The notes beneath the pieces were generated by a model. That model was given only the letters and a program-made list of their open reading frames with translations. It made no database searches and was not told the DNA's origin. 64,000 nt of DNA, taken from NCBI RefSeq assembly GCF_000203935.1, contig NC_008577.1, positions 3,472,001 through 3,536,000 of the forward strand, given 5' to 3'. A program made the position numbers and the translations under genes. Below, piece by piece: positions 18,175 to 27,726 of the stretch; the stretch's first letter is position 1, and each line of letters begins with the position of its first letter. This DNA is from Shewanella sp. ANA-3 (GTDB taxonomy: Bacteria > Pseudomonadota > Gammaproteobacteria > Enterobacterales > Shewanellaceae).

Positions 18175-19653
18175 ATGTGTACGCGGAAGGTTAGTTTGTC
18201 ATCAGTAAAAGTCAGAGCGACGATTGTAGAGGACAATGCGGGCATCAAAAGCCAACTGCCTATCTTACTAACTGAGCAAGGAGAGTTAAGTACGGTCACG
18301 GACTACCTACTCAAGCTAGAGGCGGACGGTGTGAGTAACTCCGTCATGAATGGATTTCTTCAAGCGGTGTCCTTGTTGCTGGATTATATGGAAGCAAATA
18401 GAGGATTGTTTGACGATCCGAAGTTGCTCTTCCAGACCTTTTCTAAGCGGTTGTATACAGGAACGATTGGTGAAGATGGACTTGACCCATCAGGTTTATA
18501 TTGGGTGCCAAGTTCAACCAGTAACGTGAATAAGCATATTCATCGATTGACGGCATTCACAGATTGGTTGGCAAACAAGCACGGCACTGCGTCCATGAAT
18601 CCCTTGCGTGATGCAACCCCGCATGAGCAGCGACTGAATTACGCTGCATGGTATCGCAAAAACCAAAACGATTTCCTTGGTCATATCGAAGATAAGACCG
18701 TCAATAAAACCATCCGTAAAGCGCGAACCATTAAGGGACGCACACCTCTCACCAAAACCGAAGATGACGCTATCGCCTTTCCTGAAAAGCATTGGGAAGA
18801 TTTTTATTTGAACGGTATTGGTGGCGCAAGCGATCCACGAGTGGCACTCAGGGACAAATTAATACTCCTGCTCATGCACGGTGGCGGGCTCCGCGAAAGC
18901 GAGGCTTTAACCCTTTGGGTGACAGATGTGTTTGAAGATCCCTATAACCCAGATAGTGCAATCGTTCGAATTTACAATGAAGTCGATGGCAAAGCGCCAA
19001 ATGACCCTGAAGTTCGTTCTAAAAATCAAAATAGAGAAACATACTTAAAAGAAAAGTATGCGCGTATCCCACGCCAGCGCATGAAAGGCACCGCACATCT
19101 CGGTTGGAAGAACCGTGTGGTTGACCATAAAGATAACTACATACAAGTTCAGTGGTTCCCAACCGACTACGGCAAAGTGTTTATGTCACTTTGGAAAAAC
19201 TATCAAAAGTACCGTGCCAGCATCGACTGTCACCACCCTTATGCGTTTATTTCTTTTCATCACAGTGCCTTCGGCAACCCTTACACCATCAACGCTTTCC
19301 ATGATAACTACGCCAACGGCTTGAAGCGTATCGGTTTGGAGCCAAGCAAGGCAGAAGGTAAAGACCCTCACGGGCATCGTCATAATTACGGTAGACGATT
19401 AGAACGTTCAGGGTTGAACCCGTTGGTGATTCGACGCTGTATGCACCATAAGTCCTTAGATTCACAAATCCCCTACACAGGTAAAGGTCAGCAGGAAATC
19501 TCTGACGAACTCACCCAAGCCACACTGCAACTGGCAAATCCTGAATCCAAAGTCAAAGCACTCGACTGGAAAGCACTGGTTGGGCATGGTTTTGATGACA
19601 TCGACCCACAGGGTTACTTCACAGGCAAGCATCCAAAATTGAGAGGCAAATAA
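18175..19653 (+). CDS. gmtY: Tyrosine recombinase of the Gamma-Mobile-Trio, GmtY-like
   Basis: Site-specific DNA recombinase expected to move the island. It has 492 residues. An N-terminal SAM-like DNA-binding part (about 30-170) is followed by the catalytic domain with GGLRESEAL (Arg about 240), HGHR (His399, Arg402), the following HH at 424-425 and the candidate nucleophile Tyr434 in IPYTG. This is a complete Arg-His-x-x-Arg-His-Tyr set. ATG 18175 has no clear ribosome site; TTG at 18196, with GGAAGG just before it, is an alternative start. The stop overlaps the gmtZ ATG as TAATG. The gene order matches VPA1270-VPA1269-VPA1268 of V. parahaemolyticus as I recall it. Confidence 0.82.
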   Translation: MCTRKVSLSSVKVRATIVEDNAGIKSQLPILLTEQGELSTVTDYLLKLEADGVSNSVMNGFLQAVSLLLDYMEANRGLFDDPKLLFQTFSKRLYTGTIGEDGLDPSGLYWVPSSTSNVNKHIHRLTAFTDWLANKHGTASMNPLRDATPHEQRLNYAAWYRKNQNDFLGHIEDKTVNKTIRKARTIKGRTPLTKTEDDAIAFPEKHWEDFYLNGIGGASDPRVALRDKLILLLMHGGGLRESEALTLWVTDVFEDPYNPDSAIVRIYNEVDGKAPNDPEVRSKNQNRETYLKEKYARIPRQRMKGTAHLGWKNRVVDHKDNYIQVQWFPTDYGKVFMSLWKNYQKYRASIDCHHPYAFISFHHSAFGNPYTINAFHDNYANGLKRIGLEPSKAEGKDPHGHRHNYGRRLERSGLNPLVIRRCMHHKSLDSQIPYTGKGQQEISDELTQATLQLANPESKVKALDWKALVGHGFDDIDPQGYFTGKHPKLRGK

Positions 19654-22322
19654 TGGGGCGAACTAAAGGTAAAAAAGCGGACGGACGCACATCGGATTTA
19701 ACCTTCTCTTGGATGCTCACCACGCTCGGTGCGGAGTGGCAGCAATGGCAGGAACTGGCGGCTGAGTGGATGGCAGAACAAACCACTGGTATTGACCATA
19801 AACAACAAGCTATGGCTCGCTTCTTCGAATCCTACCTTGTTGAATGTGCACCCTATGCCATCAGCAATATTGACCTGTTCTTTCAGGGTTATAACGGTCA
19901 TCGATGCTCTAGTGAACAGTTGGAGACTGTGGTAAAGAAGACACAGAATACAGCTACTATCATCCAAAAAGGCGTAAATTATCCATGTGACTTCATCGAC
20001 TTTGTTATTGAAAAAGTGTTCTCAGAAGAAGATGACAATGGCAATTTTGTGCCACTGGTTCAAAACCCGCTTAATAAAATCAAAGTGCAAGGTTCTACGA
20101 CTGAAACCGTTCGTAACCCTCTGCCGTATCGCTATATTCAGGACTTGCGCCAAATTCTCTGTCCGTTGCCTGATAAAACCGAATTAACCGTCATTGAGCA
20201 AAATCTCAAGGAAGATGAACAACTACTTCCTGCTTATCACTACCGCCACTTCAAGCACTGGACATGGGCGCAACGACAATCAGGACAAGGAGAAAGAGGT
20301 GGTGATGGTGACTGGTTTGAAGTGGAACCTGAGCGGATTGATAAAACCGACCCTGACTGCGTGTGGCGCACCAACGAAGTGACTCGCAAAGGTAATAAAA
20401 TCACCGTTCATCAAATCTGGTCGCCCGTCAAAGCGATGGTGATTTTCATGAAGCTCCACCTACCACTGCGTACCTATCAGGTGCGTATGCTAGACAGCGG
20501 TGAAGCGGATACATGGCGCTATGAAAACGGTCAGTGGGTAGTAAACACTCAGCATGATTTTGCACTTGGTAGCGAAAAACGCCCGTTCGGGAAAGGCATG
20601 TTCCGACGCATTCACGACACCATGACAGGATTACATTCCACAGGCTTGTATATCAACACCAACAAAACCGCCGACCAGAACAAAGACGAACTAGAGCGTG
20701 GTTACATCATTCCTTGGCAAAACGAGGAAGTGCTGTACTGGCTGGAAAAACTGCGCAACTGGCAAGAAAAATACAATCCAATTTCTAAACCAACCGACTG
20801 CACTACGCTGCTAATAAAGCACACTCGTAAGAAAAAGTCTGAAAAGCAACTAGAAAGCATGGGGGAAATTGCATTTCTGTTTCGCGATGCGTCAGCAAAG
20901 GGGGAGGATAAATTCAAGCCAATTAATTACAACGCAACAGATTCTTTTTGGTATCAACTCCTATTGACGCTGGAAAACCAACTCGCAGAGCAAGGCAATA
21001 CACTGGATAACGGCGAGCGCTTGAAACTGGTTGTGGACTACCCAGAGGGTACGCCAGAATGGAATAAGGTTGCCACACTCTTTCCATTACACAGTTTGCG
21101 TGTCTCACTCATCACGGCGTATACGATGGATACGCAATTGCCATTGCCTGTGATTTCTAAGCTATTGGCAGGACATACGCGCCTGTTGATGACCATCTAC
21201 TACAACAAAATTACCCCGTCAGTGATGGCAGAAAAGATGGATGAAGCACATGGTGAGCTGGATGCTAAATCCAAACAATCGGTACGCAACTTCCTTAAAG
21301 ATGCCTCAATGGAGCAAATCCAATGCAAGATGGTGTATCACAGTGATGACAGCATTCAGGCGGCGTTGGTTAACCGCAACCCGATTGGCTGGGAAGAGCG
21401 CTCCTGTGGGATGTGTCTGGTAGGCGGTAACACTGTGAAATCGGATGAAGTCAGCACCCTTGGTGGTTGCTGGAACGGTGGTGAGCTGATTAAAGATTCA
21501 AAAGTCGCCGCAAATCGCCTTTATGCCAGCGTACCCCACGGCCCTGAAAATTGTATTCGCTGCCGTTGGTTTATTACCGAAGCTTATTACCTTAAGCCAC
21601 TCAATGCCCACTTCAATCAACTGAGCTACAAAGCACATCAAGTCGCCAACCTATCTGTTGAGATTGAGGGGGAATTGGAAGCCCTCAAAGACGAACAATT
21701 CTTTTGTGAAGAGCAAGGCAAGCCGTTTATTAAGCACGATAAGTTGCAAGCCCTACAGCGCCGCTATGAAAAACAGCAAGTAGAAGCCGATGAATACACC
21801 AAAGACTGGATTGCGTGTTTTGAGCTTATTTATAAAATCATGCGTGTCGAAGAAGCCAGAAAGGAAGGTGATACCAAAGATAAACTGATTGCGGTTGGCA
21901 CTGAGCAAGATGTCAGTCATGCCTTGAAGTTTATCGAAACCAACTCAGAGTTGCTGCATCTATCACTACTTTGTGATGACGCTGAATTCTACCCTGATTT
22001 GCAGGACGAACTGCGTAAAACCCCTGTTATCCAAAAGCGTTCAATGCAACTTAGCCGTGTATTGATGAAAAAAGGCTTTGAGCCGATTTTCATGGAAATG
22101 GACGACAAACAACAGCTTATCGCTGCCAATGCCATGCTGCGTCATATGGCAAAAATCGCTGACCCTGACGACAAGCTCGAAGGCTTCCGCAAAGTGGCGA
22201 GCTACATCGAAGCGGGTGAATACCTGACTGATAACAATCTGTTCTCTCAGGGCATTCATGCACTGACTGATAAAGTCATTAATCTAGATGGCATAGCACT
22301 ACCGAACTTATTGGAGGACTAA
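19653..22322 (+). CDS. gmtZ: Large integrase-like protein of the Gamma-Mobile-Trio, GmtZ-like
   Basis: 889 residues. The middle of the protein carries a second tyrosine-recombinase-like core: HSLR (His480, Arg483), AGH (His508) and a YY pair (516-517) spaced as in the catalytic site. After it comes a cysteine-rich region (SCGMCLVGG near 585 and ENCIRCRW near 635) that may bind zinc, then a long charged helical tail. The length and tail fit the VPA1269/GmtZ family rather than a phage integrase. ATG 19653 overlaps the gmtY stop. The stop in turn overlaps gmtX as TAATG, so the three are made together. GmtY and GmtZ may act as a pair on the two island ends (inference). Confidence 0.82.
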   Translation: MGRTKGKKADGRTSDLTFSWMLTTLGAEWQQWQELAAEWMAEQTTGIDHKQQAMARFFESYLVECAPYAISNIDLFFQGYNGHRCSSEQLETVVKKTQNTATIIQKGVNYPCDFIDFVIEKVFSEEDDNGNFVPLVQNPLNKIKVQGSTTETVRNPLPYRYIQDLRQILCPLPDKTELTVIEQNLKEDEQLLPAYHYRHFKHWTWAQRQSGQGERGGDGDWFEVEPERIDKTDPDCVWRTNEVTRKGNKITVHQIWSPVKAMVIFMKLHLPLRTYQVRMLDSGEADTWRYENGQWVVNTQHDFALGSEKRPFGKGMFRRIHDTMTGLHSTGLYINTNKTADQNKDELERGYIIPWQNEEVLYWLEKLRNWQEKYNPISKPTDCTTLLIKHTRKKKSEKQLESMGEIAFLFRDASAKGEDKFKPINYNATDSFWYQLLLTLENQLAEQGNTLDNGERLKLVVDYPEGTPEWNKVATLFPLHSLRVSLITAYTMDTQLPLPVISKLLAGHTRLLMTIYYNKITPSVMAEKMDEAHGELDAKSKQSVRNFLKDASMEQIQCKMVYHSDDSIQAALVNRNPIGWEERSCGMCLVGGNTVKSDEVSTLGGCWNGGELIKDSKVAANRLYASVPHGPENCIRCRWFITEAYYLKPLNAHFNQLSYKAHQVANLSVEIEGELEALKDEQFFCEEQGKPFIKHDKLQALQRRYEKQQVEADEYTKDWIACFELIYKIMRVEEARKEGDTKDKLIAVGTEQDVSHALKFIETNSELLHLSLLCDDAEFYPDLQDELRKTPVIQKRSMQLSRVLMKKGFEPIFMEMDDKQQLIAANAMLRHMAKIADPDDKLEGFRKVASYIEAGEYLTDNNLFSQGIHALTDKVINLDGIALPNLLED

Positions 22323-22999
22323 TGGAACTTGATATTGATGTCATTCTGGCTGACTTAAAAGATGGCAAAGTACCTCGCACGCAGCAAAACCTCGATAAGC
22401 TCAACGACACGCTGAAAGCCTATGCGGGATCAGGTCAGCGCGACTTCTCCATTACCCAGATTGGACGGGTGTCTGCCGAAAATGGCGGGTTGGCGTATGA
22501 GGCTTTGCGTGCTACCCGTAACAAGCACTACAGAACACTCATCGAAGCGTGGGCGGCAAAGTACAATACCAGTACCAAAAAACCGCTATCTAACACCTCA
22601 CGGTCTAAATCCATCCCTGTGGATAACAAGCTATTAGAGCGCATCCCAGACCCTGCGGTACGCGCCTTGTTTGGTCAAATTATTGCCGAGCGCAACCGCT
22701 ACCGCAAAGAGGTCAATTTACTCAAGCAACACGCTAATATTACCATCGACAAACGCCCTGTGCGCCAGTTTGACACCACCGCAGAACCAAGCGTGGAAGT
22801 GCTGCCATCCCTATCAGGCGTACTCACCGAATCAGAGAAAAAAGCCTTAGCGTATGCCATTTCTGATGAATGTATGGAAAAGAACGCCTGGCAAACTACT
22901 CAGGCTGGTCAGGTAAAAGACATGGAATACAACAGCGAAGTATTCCCTAGGGGCTTTGTCACAGGACTTCGCAAGCTCTTGGGTGAGGTAGATGACTAA
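22322..22999 (+). CDS. gmtX: Gamma-Mobile-Trio protein, GmtX-like
   Basis: 225 residues, mostly helical and charged, no membrane span. The N-terminal part (about 10-80) contains SITQIGRVSAENGGLAYEAL, with a resemblance to the small helical domains that accompany transposase TnpC-type proteins. A helical stretch lies at about 110-140. It is assigned to GmtX mainly by its position directly after the two recombinases and its size; exact molecular role is unknown. The start overlaps the gmtZ stop, and the stop overlaps the following start as TAATG. Confidence 0.72.
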   Translation: MELDIDVILADLKDGKVPRTQQNLDKLNDTLKAYAGSGQRDFSITQIGRVSAENGGLAYEALRATRNKHYRTLIEAWAAKYNTSTKKPLSNTSRSKSIPVDNKLLERIPDPAVRALFGQIIAERNRYRKEVNLLKQHANITIDKRPVRQFDTTAEPSVEVLPSLSGVLTESEKKALAYAISDECMEKNAWQTTQAGQVKDMEYNSEVFPRGFVTGLRKLLGEVDD

Positions 23000-23436
23000 T
23001 GGCAAGTGGGCAGCAGAAAGCGCAACAAAACCTTGAGGCATTTGAGGTCTGGAAAGCCACACAGACGGACGATGATTTTAAACAACTAGTGTTCCGAGGT
23101 CAGCTTAATCGTATCGAAGTGGCAAAGGGGATTGGTTGTGGCAAATCGGCGTTAAACCAAAATCCTGCCCTTAAGAAAGCACTCAAAACCTTAGAAGATG
23201 AGCTGCGCGGTAAAGGCGTACTGCCACCGTTAACCGATGCGGCCAAGAAACATGCAGACAAGCCCAAAGCTTACGATAATACAGCGAATCGTAAGCTGCT
23301 CGATTCAAAGCGGGTTTCTTCGTTAGAGGCTGAGAATATTGAATTGAAAGCCAAGGTTAAGGAGCTTGAAAAGCGACTTGAGCGCTTTGGTGAGCTATCC
23401 GAAACCTTATCCGAAATGGGGTTGATGCCACGATGA
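22999..23436 (+). CDS. Small coiled-coil protein of the GMT module (VPA1267-like)
   Basis: 145 residues. It has a helix-turn-helix-like segment (FRGQLNRIEVAKGIGCGKSA, about 32-51) followed by a leucine-zipper-type coiled coil near the C-terminus (AENIELKAKVKELEKRLERF, about 113-132). The plan, DNA-binding-like head and coiled-coil tail, recalls TnpC-type accessory proteins of Tn554-like elements. I connect it to the VPA1267 family by position; this is recall plus inference. It is coupled at both ends: TAATG with gmtX and ATGA with the helicase gene. Confidence 0.65.
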   Translation: MASGQQKAQQNLEAFEVWKATQTDDDFKQLVFRGQLNRIEVAKGIGCGKSALNQNPALKKALKTLEDELRGKGVLPPLTDAAKKHADKPKAYDNTANRKLLDSKRVSSLEAENIELKAKVKELEKRLERFGELSETLSEMGLMPR

Positions 23437-25598
23437 ATACCGCTTTGCATGAAGACCAAATGCGTGTAACCAGTATTCCCTATCGCTCGACCAAGATGGT
23501 GATATTCAGCGGTGTGCCGCTGGCCAAAGACTCTTACAAAACCAATAGTGGGAAGTATTTCGTCACCATCAAAGCCGACCCCGATAGCATCCCAGTGCTT
23601 CCAACGCTGGGTCAGCATTGGTCAGTCAAAGGTGCTCGCCAGATAGAAAGTGTGGAGATGGGTGATTATGTAATGCAGCAGCACACTTATGAATCACCCA
23701 AGCATATTGAATGCACTTTACCCGAAACAGGTGAGCAACTGATACGCTTTATCGCCAGAGAAAGTGACTTCAAGGGTATTGGTGAAAGCAAAGCCAGGGC
23801 GCTCTGGCAGCTCTTGGGTAAAGACTTCCATGCCACACTGAAAAATGACACCCCAGAGTCCAGAAAGCGTCTGACATCGATTCTGAGTGAAGATTCAGTG
23901 GAAGCGCTCTTTAAGGGGTACGCCAAATATAAAAACCTGGCACATTGCAACTGGATGAGCGAGCACAACATCCCCGCCAGTGTGCAGCAACGGCTGCTCA
24001 AGCATCACGGTGAAGCCTCCATAGAGGTAATTAAGGATAATCCTTATGCTTTGATGGGCTTTGGTCTTTCGTTCAGTGCCATTGAAGATATTATCAAGGT
24101 AACGGATTTTAAGAGCTATGTTGCGAAGGATGACCCAAGAAGGCTCAGCGCTGCTCTGGAAATGGCGATTCGCAAGGAGATTGAAAAAGGTCACACCTAT
24201 ACCACTCATGCCAATGTGCGCCCTTACCTCAACAATCTACTGAAAGACAAAACACTGGTCACTCAGGCATTCAAATCAGGTCATGATAAAGCTCAGTATA
24301 TTTTAAATCCCGACACAGGAGCCTACCATCCAACGGCGCAACTTCTGATGGAAAGTGTCGTTGCCAAACGGCTAAATACACTGATTAAGCGAAATGACTT
24401 GTTTGATGAAAACGCCAATGCTGCGTATTGCTCTGCGGTTGCGGAGCTTCCCTACGAATTAACTCCTAAACAAATCGAAGCCGTCACAACGTGTCTGGAT
24501 AATTCGGTAAGCTGTATTACGGGCGGTGCAGGAACAGGCAAGACAACGGTACTCAGAACGGCTCTCAGGGCATATCATCAACTTGGATTTGAAATACACG
24601 CCGTTGCGCTCAGCGGTCGTGCTGCAATGAGACTTCATGAGTCCATCGGTTTTGTTACCTCAACCATTGCCAAATTGCTGCGTGAAGCCCCCATAGAACC
24701 CTGTGTCGAGAAAACAAATCACCTACTGGTGATTGATGAGGCAAGCATGATTGACTTGCCAACCATGTATCGTCTTGTGAATCACATTCACCCCTCTGTA
24801 CGATTAATATTCACTGGCGACCCCGACCAACTTCCACCAATCGGCTGCGGCAAGGTGTTGGCAGACATCGTTGAAGCAAAAACGGTGGCTAATACGATGT
24901 TAGATATCGTCAAGAGACAGGAAGGTTCAACGGGTATCCCCGAATACTCAAAGCTCATCAATCAAGGTGTGATGCCTGATCGATTAAGTACGGGAGCAAT
25001 ACACTTTCACGAAACCAGTAAAACAGACATTGCCAAAGTCTGTTGTGAGCTTTACCAACAGTGTCCTGAAAACAGTCGCGTCATGGCTCCAACCAAGGCA
25101 CTCGTATCAGAAATCAATAAACTTACCCAACAAGCCGTTAACCCAGATAGCACTAGCCTTGAGTTCGAAATCAATGGTGATAAGTTCTTTTTGCCACTTC
25201 GCATGAATGATGCGGTGTTATTCACGCAGAACCATTATGACAAAGGCATTCAGAACGGCTCACTTGGTATGCTAACCAACGCCAAACCTTCTGGTGATAG
25301 TTACGGTGAAGTGACGCTAGATACAGGTGAAAAGGTCGAGATAACACAATCCGTTCTCGACTGCATGGAGTTGGGTTACGCAATCACCCTACATAAAGCT
25401 CAAGGGTCACAGTTTCCACGCATCATCATCGCTCTGCAAAACGGAAGAATAGTTGATAGAGCATGGTTCTATACGGCAATCACGAGAGCTGAAAGTGAAA
25501 TCCATATCGTTGGTAGTAGTGATGACATGAAGCAGATCACCGAGGCACCTAGTCACTCTCATAAGCGGAATAGCTATCTGAAAGAACTGTTGAGTTAG
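23433..25598 (+). CDS. RecD2-like ATP-dependent DNA helicase
   Basis: 721 residues. The N-terminal half has helix-hairpin-helix-like repeats (GIGESKARALWQLLG near 112 and NPYALMGFGLSFSAIEDI near 205), as in RecD2. The SF1B motor has GGAGTGKTT (about 366-374), VIDEASMID, FTGDPDQLPPIG, and a UvrD-like C-terminal part with TLHKAQGSQFPRI and FYTAITRAE. It is shorter than many RecD2 proteins but has all main motor motifs. Its start overlaps the preceding stop (ATGA). As the last gene of the coupled module it probably serves island transfer, replication or end processing; the exact role is not known. Confidence 0.88.
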   Translation: MNTALHEDQMRVTSIPYRSTKMVIFSGVPLAKDSYKTNSGKYFVTIKADPDSIPVLPTLGQHWSVKGARQIESVEMGDYVMQQHTYESPKHIECTLPETGEQLIRFIARESDFKGIGESKARALWQLLGKDFHATLKNDTPESRKRLTSILSEDSVEALFKGYAKYKNLAHCNWMSEHNIPASVQQRLLKHHGEASIEVIKDNPYALMGFGLSFSAIEDIIKVTDFKSYVAKDDPRRLSAALEMAIRKEIEKGHTYTTHANVRPYLNNLLKDKTLVTQAFKSGHDKAQYILNPDTGAYHPTAQLLMESVVAKRLNTLIKRNDLFDENANAAYCSAVAELPYELTPKQIEAVTTCLDNSVSCITGGAGTGKTTVLRTALRAYHQLGFEIHAVALSGRAAMRLHESIGFVTSTIAKLLREAPIEPCVEKTNHLLVIDEASMIDLPTMYRLVNHIHPSVRLIFTGDPDQLPPIGCGKVLADIVEAKTVANTMLDIVKRQEGSTGIPEYSKLINQGVMPDRLSTGAIHFHETSKTDIAKVCCELYQQCPENSRVMAPTKALVSEINKLTQQAVNPDSTSLEFEINGDKFFLPLRMNDAVLFTQNHYDKGIQNGSLGMLTNAKPSGDSYGEVTLDTGEKVEITQSVLDCMELGYAITLHKAQGSQFPRIIIALQNGRIVDRAWFYTAITRAESEIHIVGSSDDMKQITEAPSHSHKRNSYLKELLS

Positions 25599-26044
25599 CT
25601 ATTAACCCTGTACATCAAACTCGTTTAGTGCCCCATTCCTCGTTAGCAAAGTGGCATTTAGCTCACTTCAGCATCAGTATGTTGACCAAATTTTAGTAAT
25701 GCTACAGAGTTTTAACCTTATTAGTTATCAACCGCTATGACCCTAGCCAATGAGAAAATGTGGTACGAGTGTTAGTCTGAATGCGGAGACAAAATACTGT
25801 TAACCAAGGTCAATATTCAGTCGAAAGTGAGCGTAAAATAATGAGATAGCTAAAACGATATCAAGTAATTACCCATCAAACTATATAAAAAACCGCTACC
25901 GCGAAAAAGCAAATTCCTATAGCATCATTTATACCAATTGACACGGATGTGGCAGCGGCCAAGTCCAAAAAGCGATTTATGCCCTGCAAACAGCGCAGCG
26001 CATAAATACTAAGACGTTAAGCGGTAAGAAGAAGGAAACCTGAT
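25599..26044. other. 446-bp region between recombination module and cargo
   Basis: No gene seen. Near the right end ATTTATGC and GCATAAAT form an 8-bp inverted repeat around 25976-26008, followed by ACGTTAAGC, which resembles an attC right box. No clear left box is visible, so it is at best a degenerate attC. Confidence 0.4.
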
Positions 26045-27076
26045 TTGAAGATTTTTTATTCTTGGCAGAGTGATATTGAAAACAAGTTCAATCGGAACTT
26101 CATCAAAGACTGTCTTGAACGAGCCATAAAGCAACTCAACCAAGATTTGAAAATTGAGGATGCATTAAGACTGGATCACGACACGAAAGACGTACAAGGG
26201 TCGCCAGACATAGCAAGCACCATCCTTAGTAAAATTGAAAAAAGTGACATATTTATTGGTGACATAACATTCATTACCAAATCAGAAAATGAGAAATACT
26301 GCCCGAATCCCAACGTTCTAATTGAACTTGGCTATGCTTTAAGCCGCCTTGGTGATGGTCGCGTAATTAATATCATGAATTCTTCGTTCGGCAGCCCAGA
26401 CAAGAACCTACCGTTTGATTTGGCGCATAAACGATGGCCCATCGTTTACAACCTCAGTGACGACAACTACGCTGATAAAGCAACAGTTAGAAATGAACTT
26501 ATAGCATCTTTCAAATCAGCACTTTATCCATTCATTAGTAAACCCAAAACAACAGCTCCTATCTTTTCAAGTCCCGCGGAAAAAGTGAAGCATCGTGAAA
26601 CTTTAAGAAAAGAGTTCGAGGCAGAACTGAGTAAAATACGGGCAAAAAAGCTAAGGTCGGATGTCATTATTAGAGACGTGGATCGAGTAGATGGATATCC
26701 AAATACAAGTGAAGAGGAAACAGGGATATCGCCGTGGTTTCGCCTTGGTATGTTAGAAACATACACAAAAGGGATAAAGGTTTTACTGCGAATCAGTAAT
26801 CTTACGCAAACTGACGAAGGACTGAGATATACAGATCACAAAGCAGGTGAGAAGGGTGACATTAAGGCATTCCTAATTGGTGAAATACCTTTCGACTCAA
26901 TTGTCACTGTTAACTGGAAGGGTGATGAGTATTATTACTTTCCGCATATCTACACTCATTTCAATTATGGAGGAGAGCCATATGAGAGGCTTATCTTCTG
27001 CGAGGAAGTAGATATGGGGCACGGTCACGCCTATTACAATGAGCTCATTGAATATGCCAAAATACAAAAAAATTAG
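26045..27076 (+). CDS. TIR-like domain protein, candidate defence effector
   Basis: 343 residues. The first 165 residues begin KIFYSWQSD and contain GSPDIASTILSKI, SDIFIGDITFI and PNVLIELGYAL. This family is usually described as TIR-like or nucleotide-binding, and the Glu in LIELGYAL sits where NAD-cleaving TIR and deoxyribosyltransferase-like enzymes keep a catalytic Glu. The C-terminal half (about 190-343) is unrecognised and could be a sensor. The start codon is TTG with AGGAAA upstream. The gene is AT-rich and is the first cargo gene of the island. NAD-depleting anti-phage activity is an inference. Confidence 0.7.
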   Translation: MKIFYSWQSDIENKFNRNFIKDCLERAIKQLNQDLKIEDALRLDHDTKDVQGSPDIASTILSKIEKSDIFIGDITFITKSENEKYCPNPNVLIELGYALSRLGDGRVINIMNSSFGSPDKNLPFDLAHKRWPIVYNLSDDNYADKATVRNELIASFKSALYPFISKPKTTAPIFSSPAEKVKHRETLRKEFEAELSKIRAKKLRSDVIIRDVDRVDGYPNTSEEETGISPWFRLGMLETYTKGIKVLLRISNLTQTDEGLRYTDHKAGEKGDIKAFLIGEIPFDSIVTVNWKGDEYYYFPHIYTHFNYGGEPYERLIFCEEVDMGHGHAYYNELIEYAKIQKN

Positions 27077-27181
27077 CGAAGAATCGGGTGTCGAGTTTTT
27101 CGTTTAAAAAGGCCTTCCAACGGACGCAGTCGCTAACGCGCCTGCTCCGATGAAGGCAACTTTATGTACTGAGGAATGCAG

Positions 27182-27628
27182 ATGAGTCTTTTAAGTTTCT
27201 TGTTCAAAAAAAAGCAACCTTCAATGCACAAAAAGGATGGAGCCCCTAAAACCAGTGGTGAGTTAATCGCAGAGGTTACGGACGGGGCTAATTTAGTCGA
27301 TGGCAAACAAACTTGGAAGCAGGTTGACGAGAAGAAGCATGACATCGATGTAATGAAGCGCTGCTGCGATGCAGAACTAAAGACAATGGAAAAAGCTGGT
27401 ATGGTTCCAGCACCTTATTATTTTGAGCGCGTGGCAATTCTATCTAGGAAAGAAAAAAATTACGAACAAGAGATATTTTACTGTGCGCAGTACATTGAAA
27501 AAGTTGAGGCGTTTTATTTGAAGAATGGTACAGCAGGTATTGCTGACGTTAGAAAAGGTCCAACATATCAGGCTATTGTGAAGCGGTTACAAAAAGCGAG
27601 GGAGCTATATGCCAAACAACGCACTTAA
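27182..27628 (+). CDS. Unknown cargo protein (148 aa), cassette-like
   Basis: No family recognised. It is a charged, helical, soluble protein; the C-terminal half (about 75-145) looks like two helical hairpins containing PAPYYFERVAILSRKEKNYE, perhaps TPR-like. ATG 27182 is preferred over ATG 27176 because GAGG lies 7 bases before it. The stop TAA lies within ACTTAAC, the left box of an attC-like site, as is usual for integron gene cassettes. Confidence 0.6.
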   Translation: MSLLSFLFKKKQPSMHKKDGAPKTSGELIAEVTDGANLVDGKQTWKQVDEKKHDIDVMKRCCDAELKTMEKAGMVPAPYYFERVAILSRKEKNYEQEIFYCAQYIEKVEAFYLKNGTAGIADVRKGPTYQAIVKRLQKARELYAKQRT

Positions 27629-27709
27629 CAAGCGCAGTCACAATCTGCTACTGCGTGGCCAGGACCTCAACCGCTGCGCGGATTTCGGCCCGAACTGTGG
27701 GCGTTAGCT
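27623..27709 (+). repeat. Integron attC-like recombination site
   Basis: 87 bp beginning ACTTAAC (matches RYYYAAC) and ending GGGCGTTAGCT (GTTRRRY with one deviation). The interior contains GCGTGGCC, CCGCTGCGCGGATTTCGGCC and GGGCG in the same order as in Vibrio cholerae VCR sites, as I remember them. The stop codon of the preceding gene is inside the left box. No integron integrase gene is in the window. Confidence 0.7.
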
Positions 27710-27726
27710 GCTAATTCGAGATACAT

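Noticed and set aside
18175..19653. Phage integrase or integron integrase
   Set aside because: The following coupled genes and the second recombinase fit a GMT module; no phage genes, no attI and no integron-integrase insert motif are seen.
25976..26030. Second attC upstream of the TIR-like gene
   Set aside because: The right box GTTAAGC and an 8-bp hairpin exist, but no left box is found, so it is mentioned only in the gene-free entry.
27090..27170. Possible attC between the TIR-like gene and the 148-aa gene (CGCTAACGCG)
   Set aside because: TAAC and GTTA boxes are not in the right order or spacing; only a short palindrome is present.
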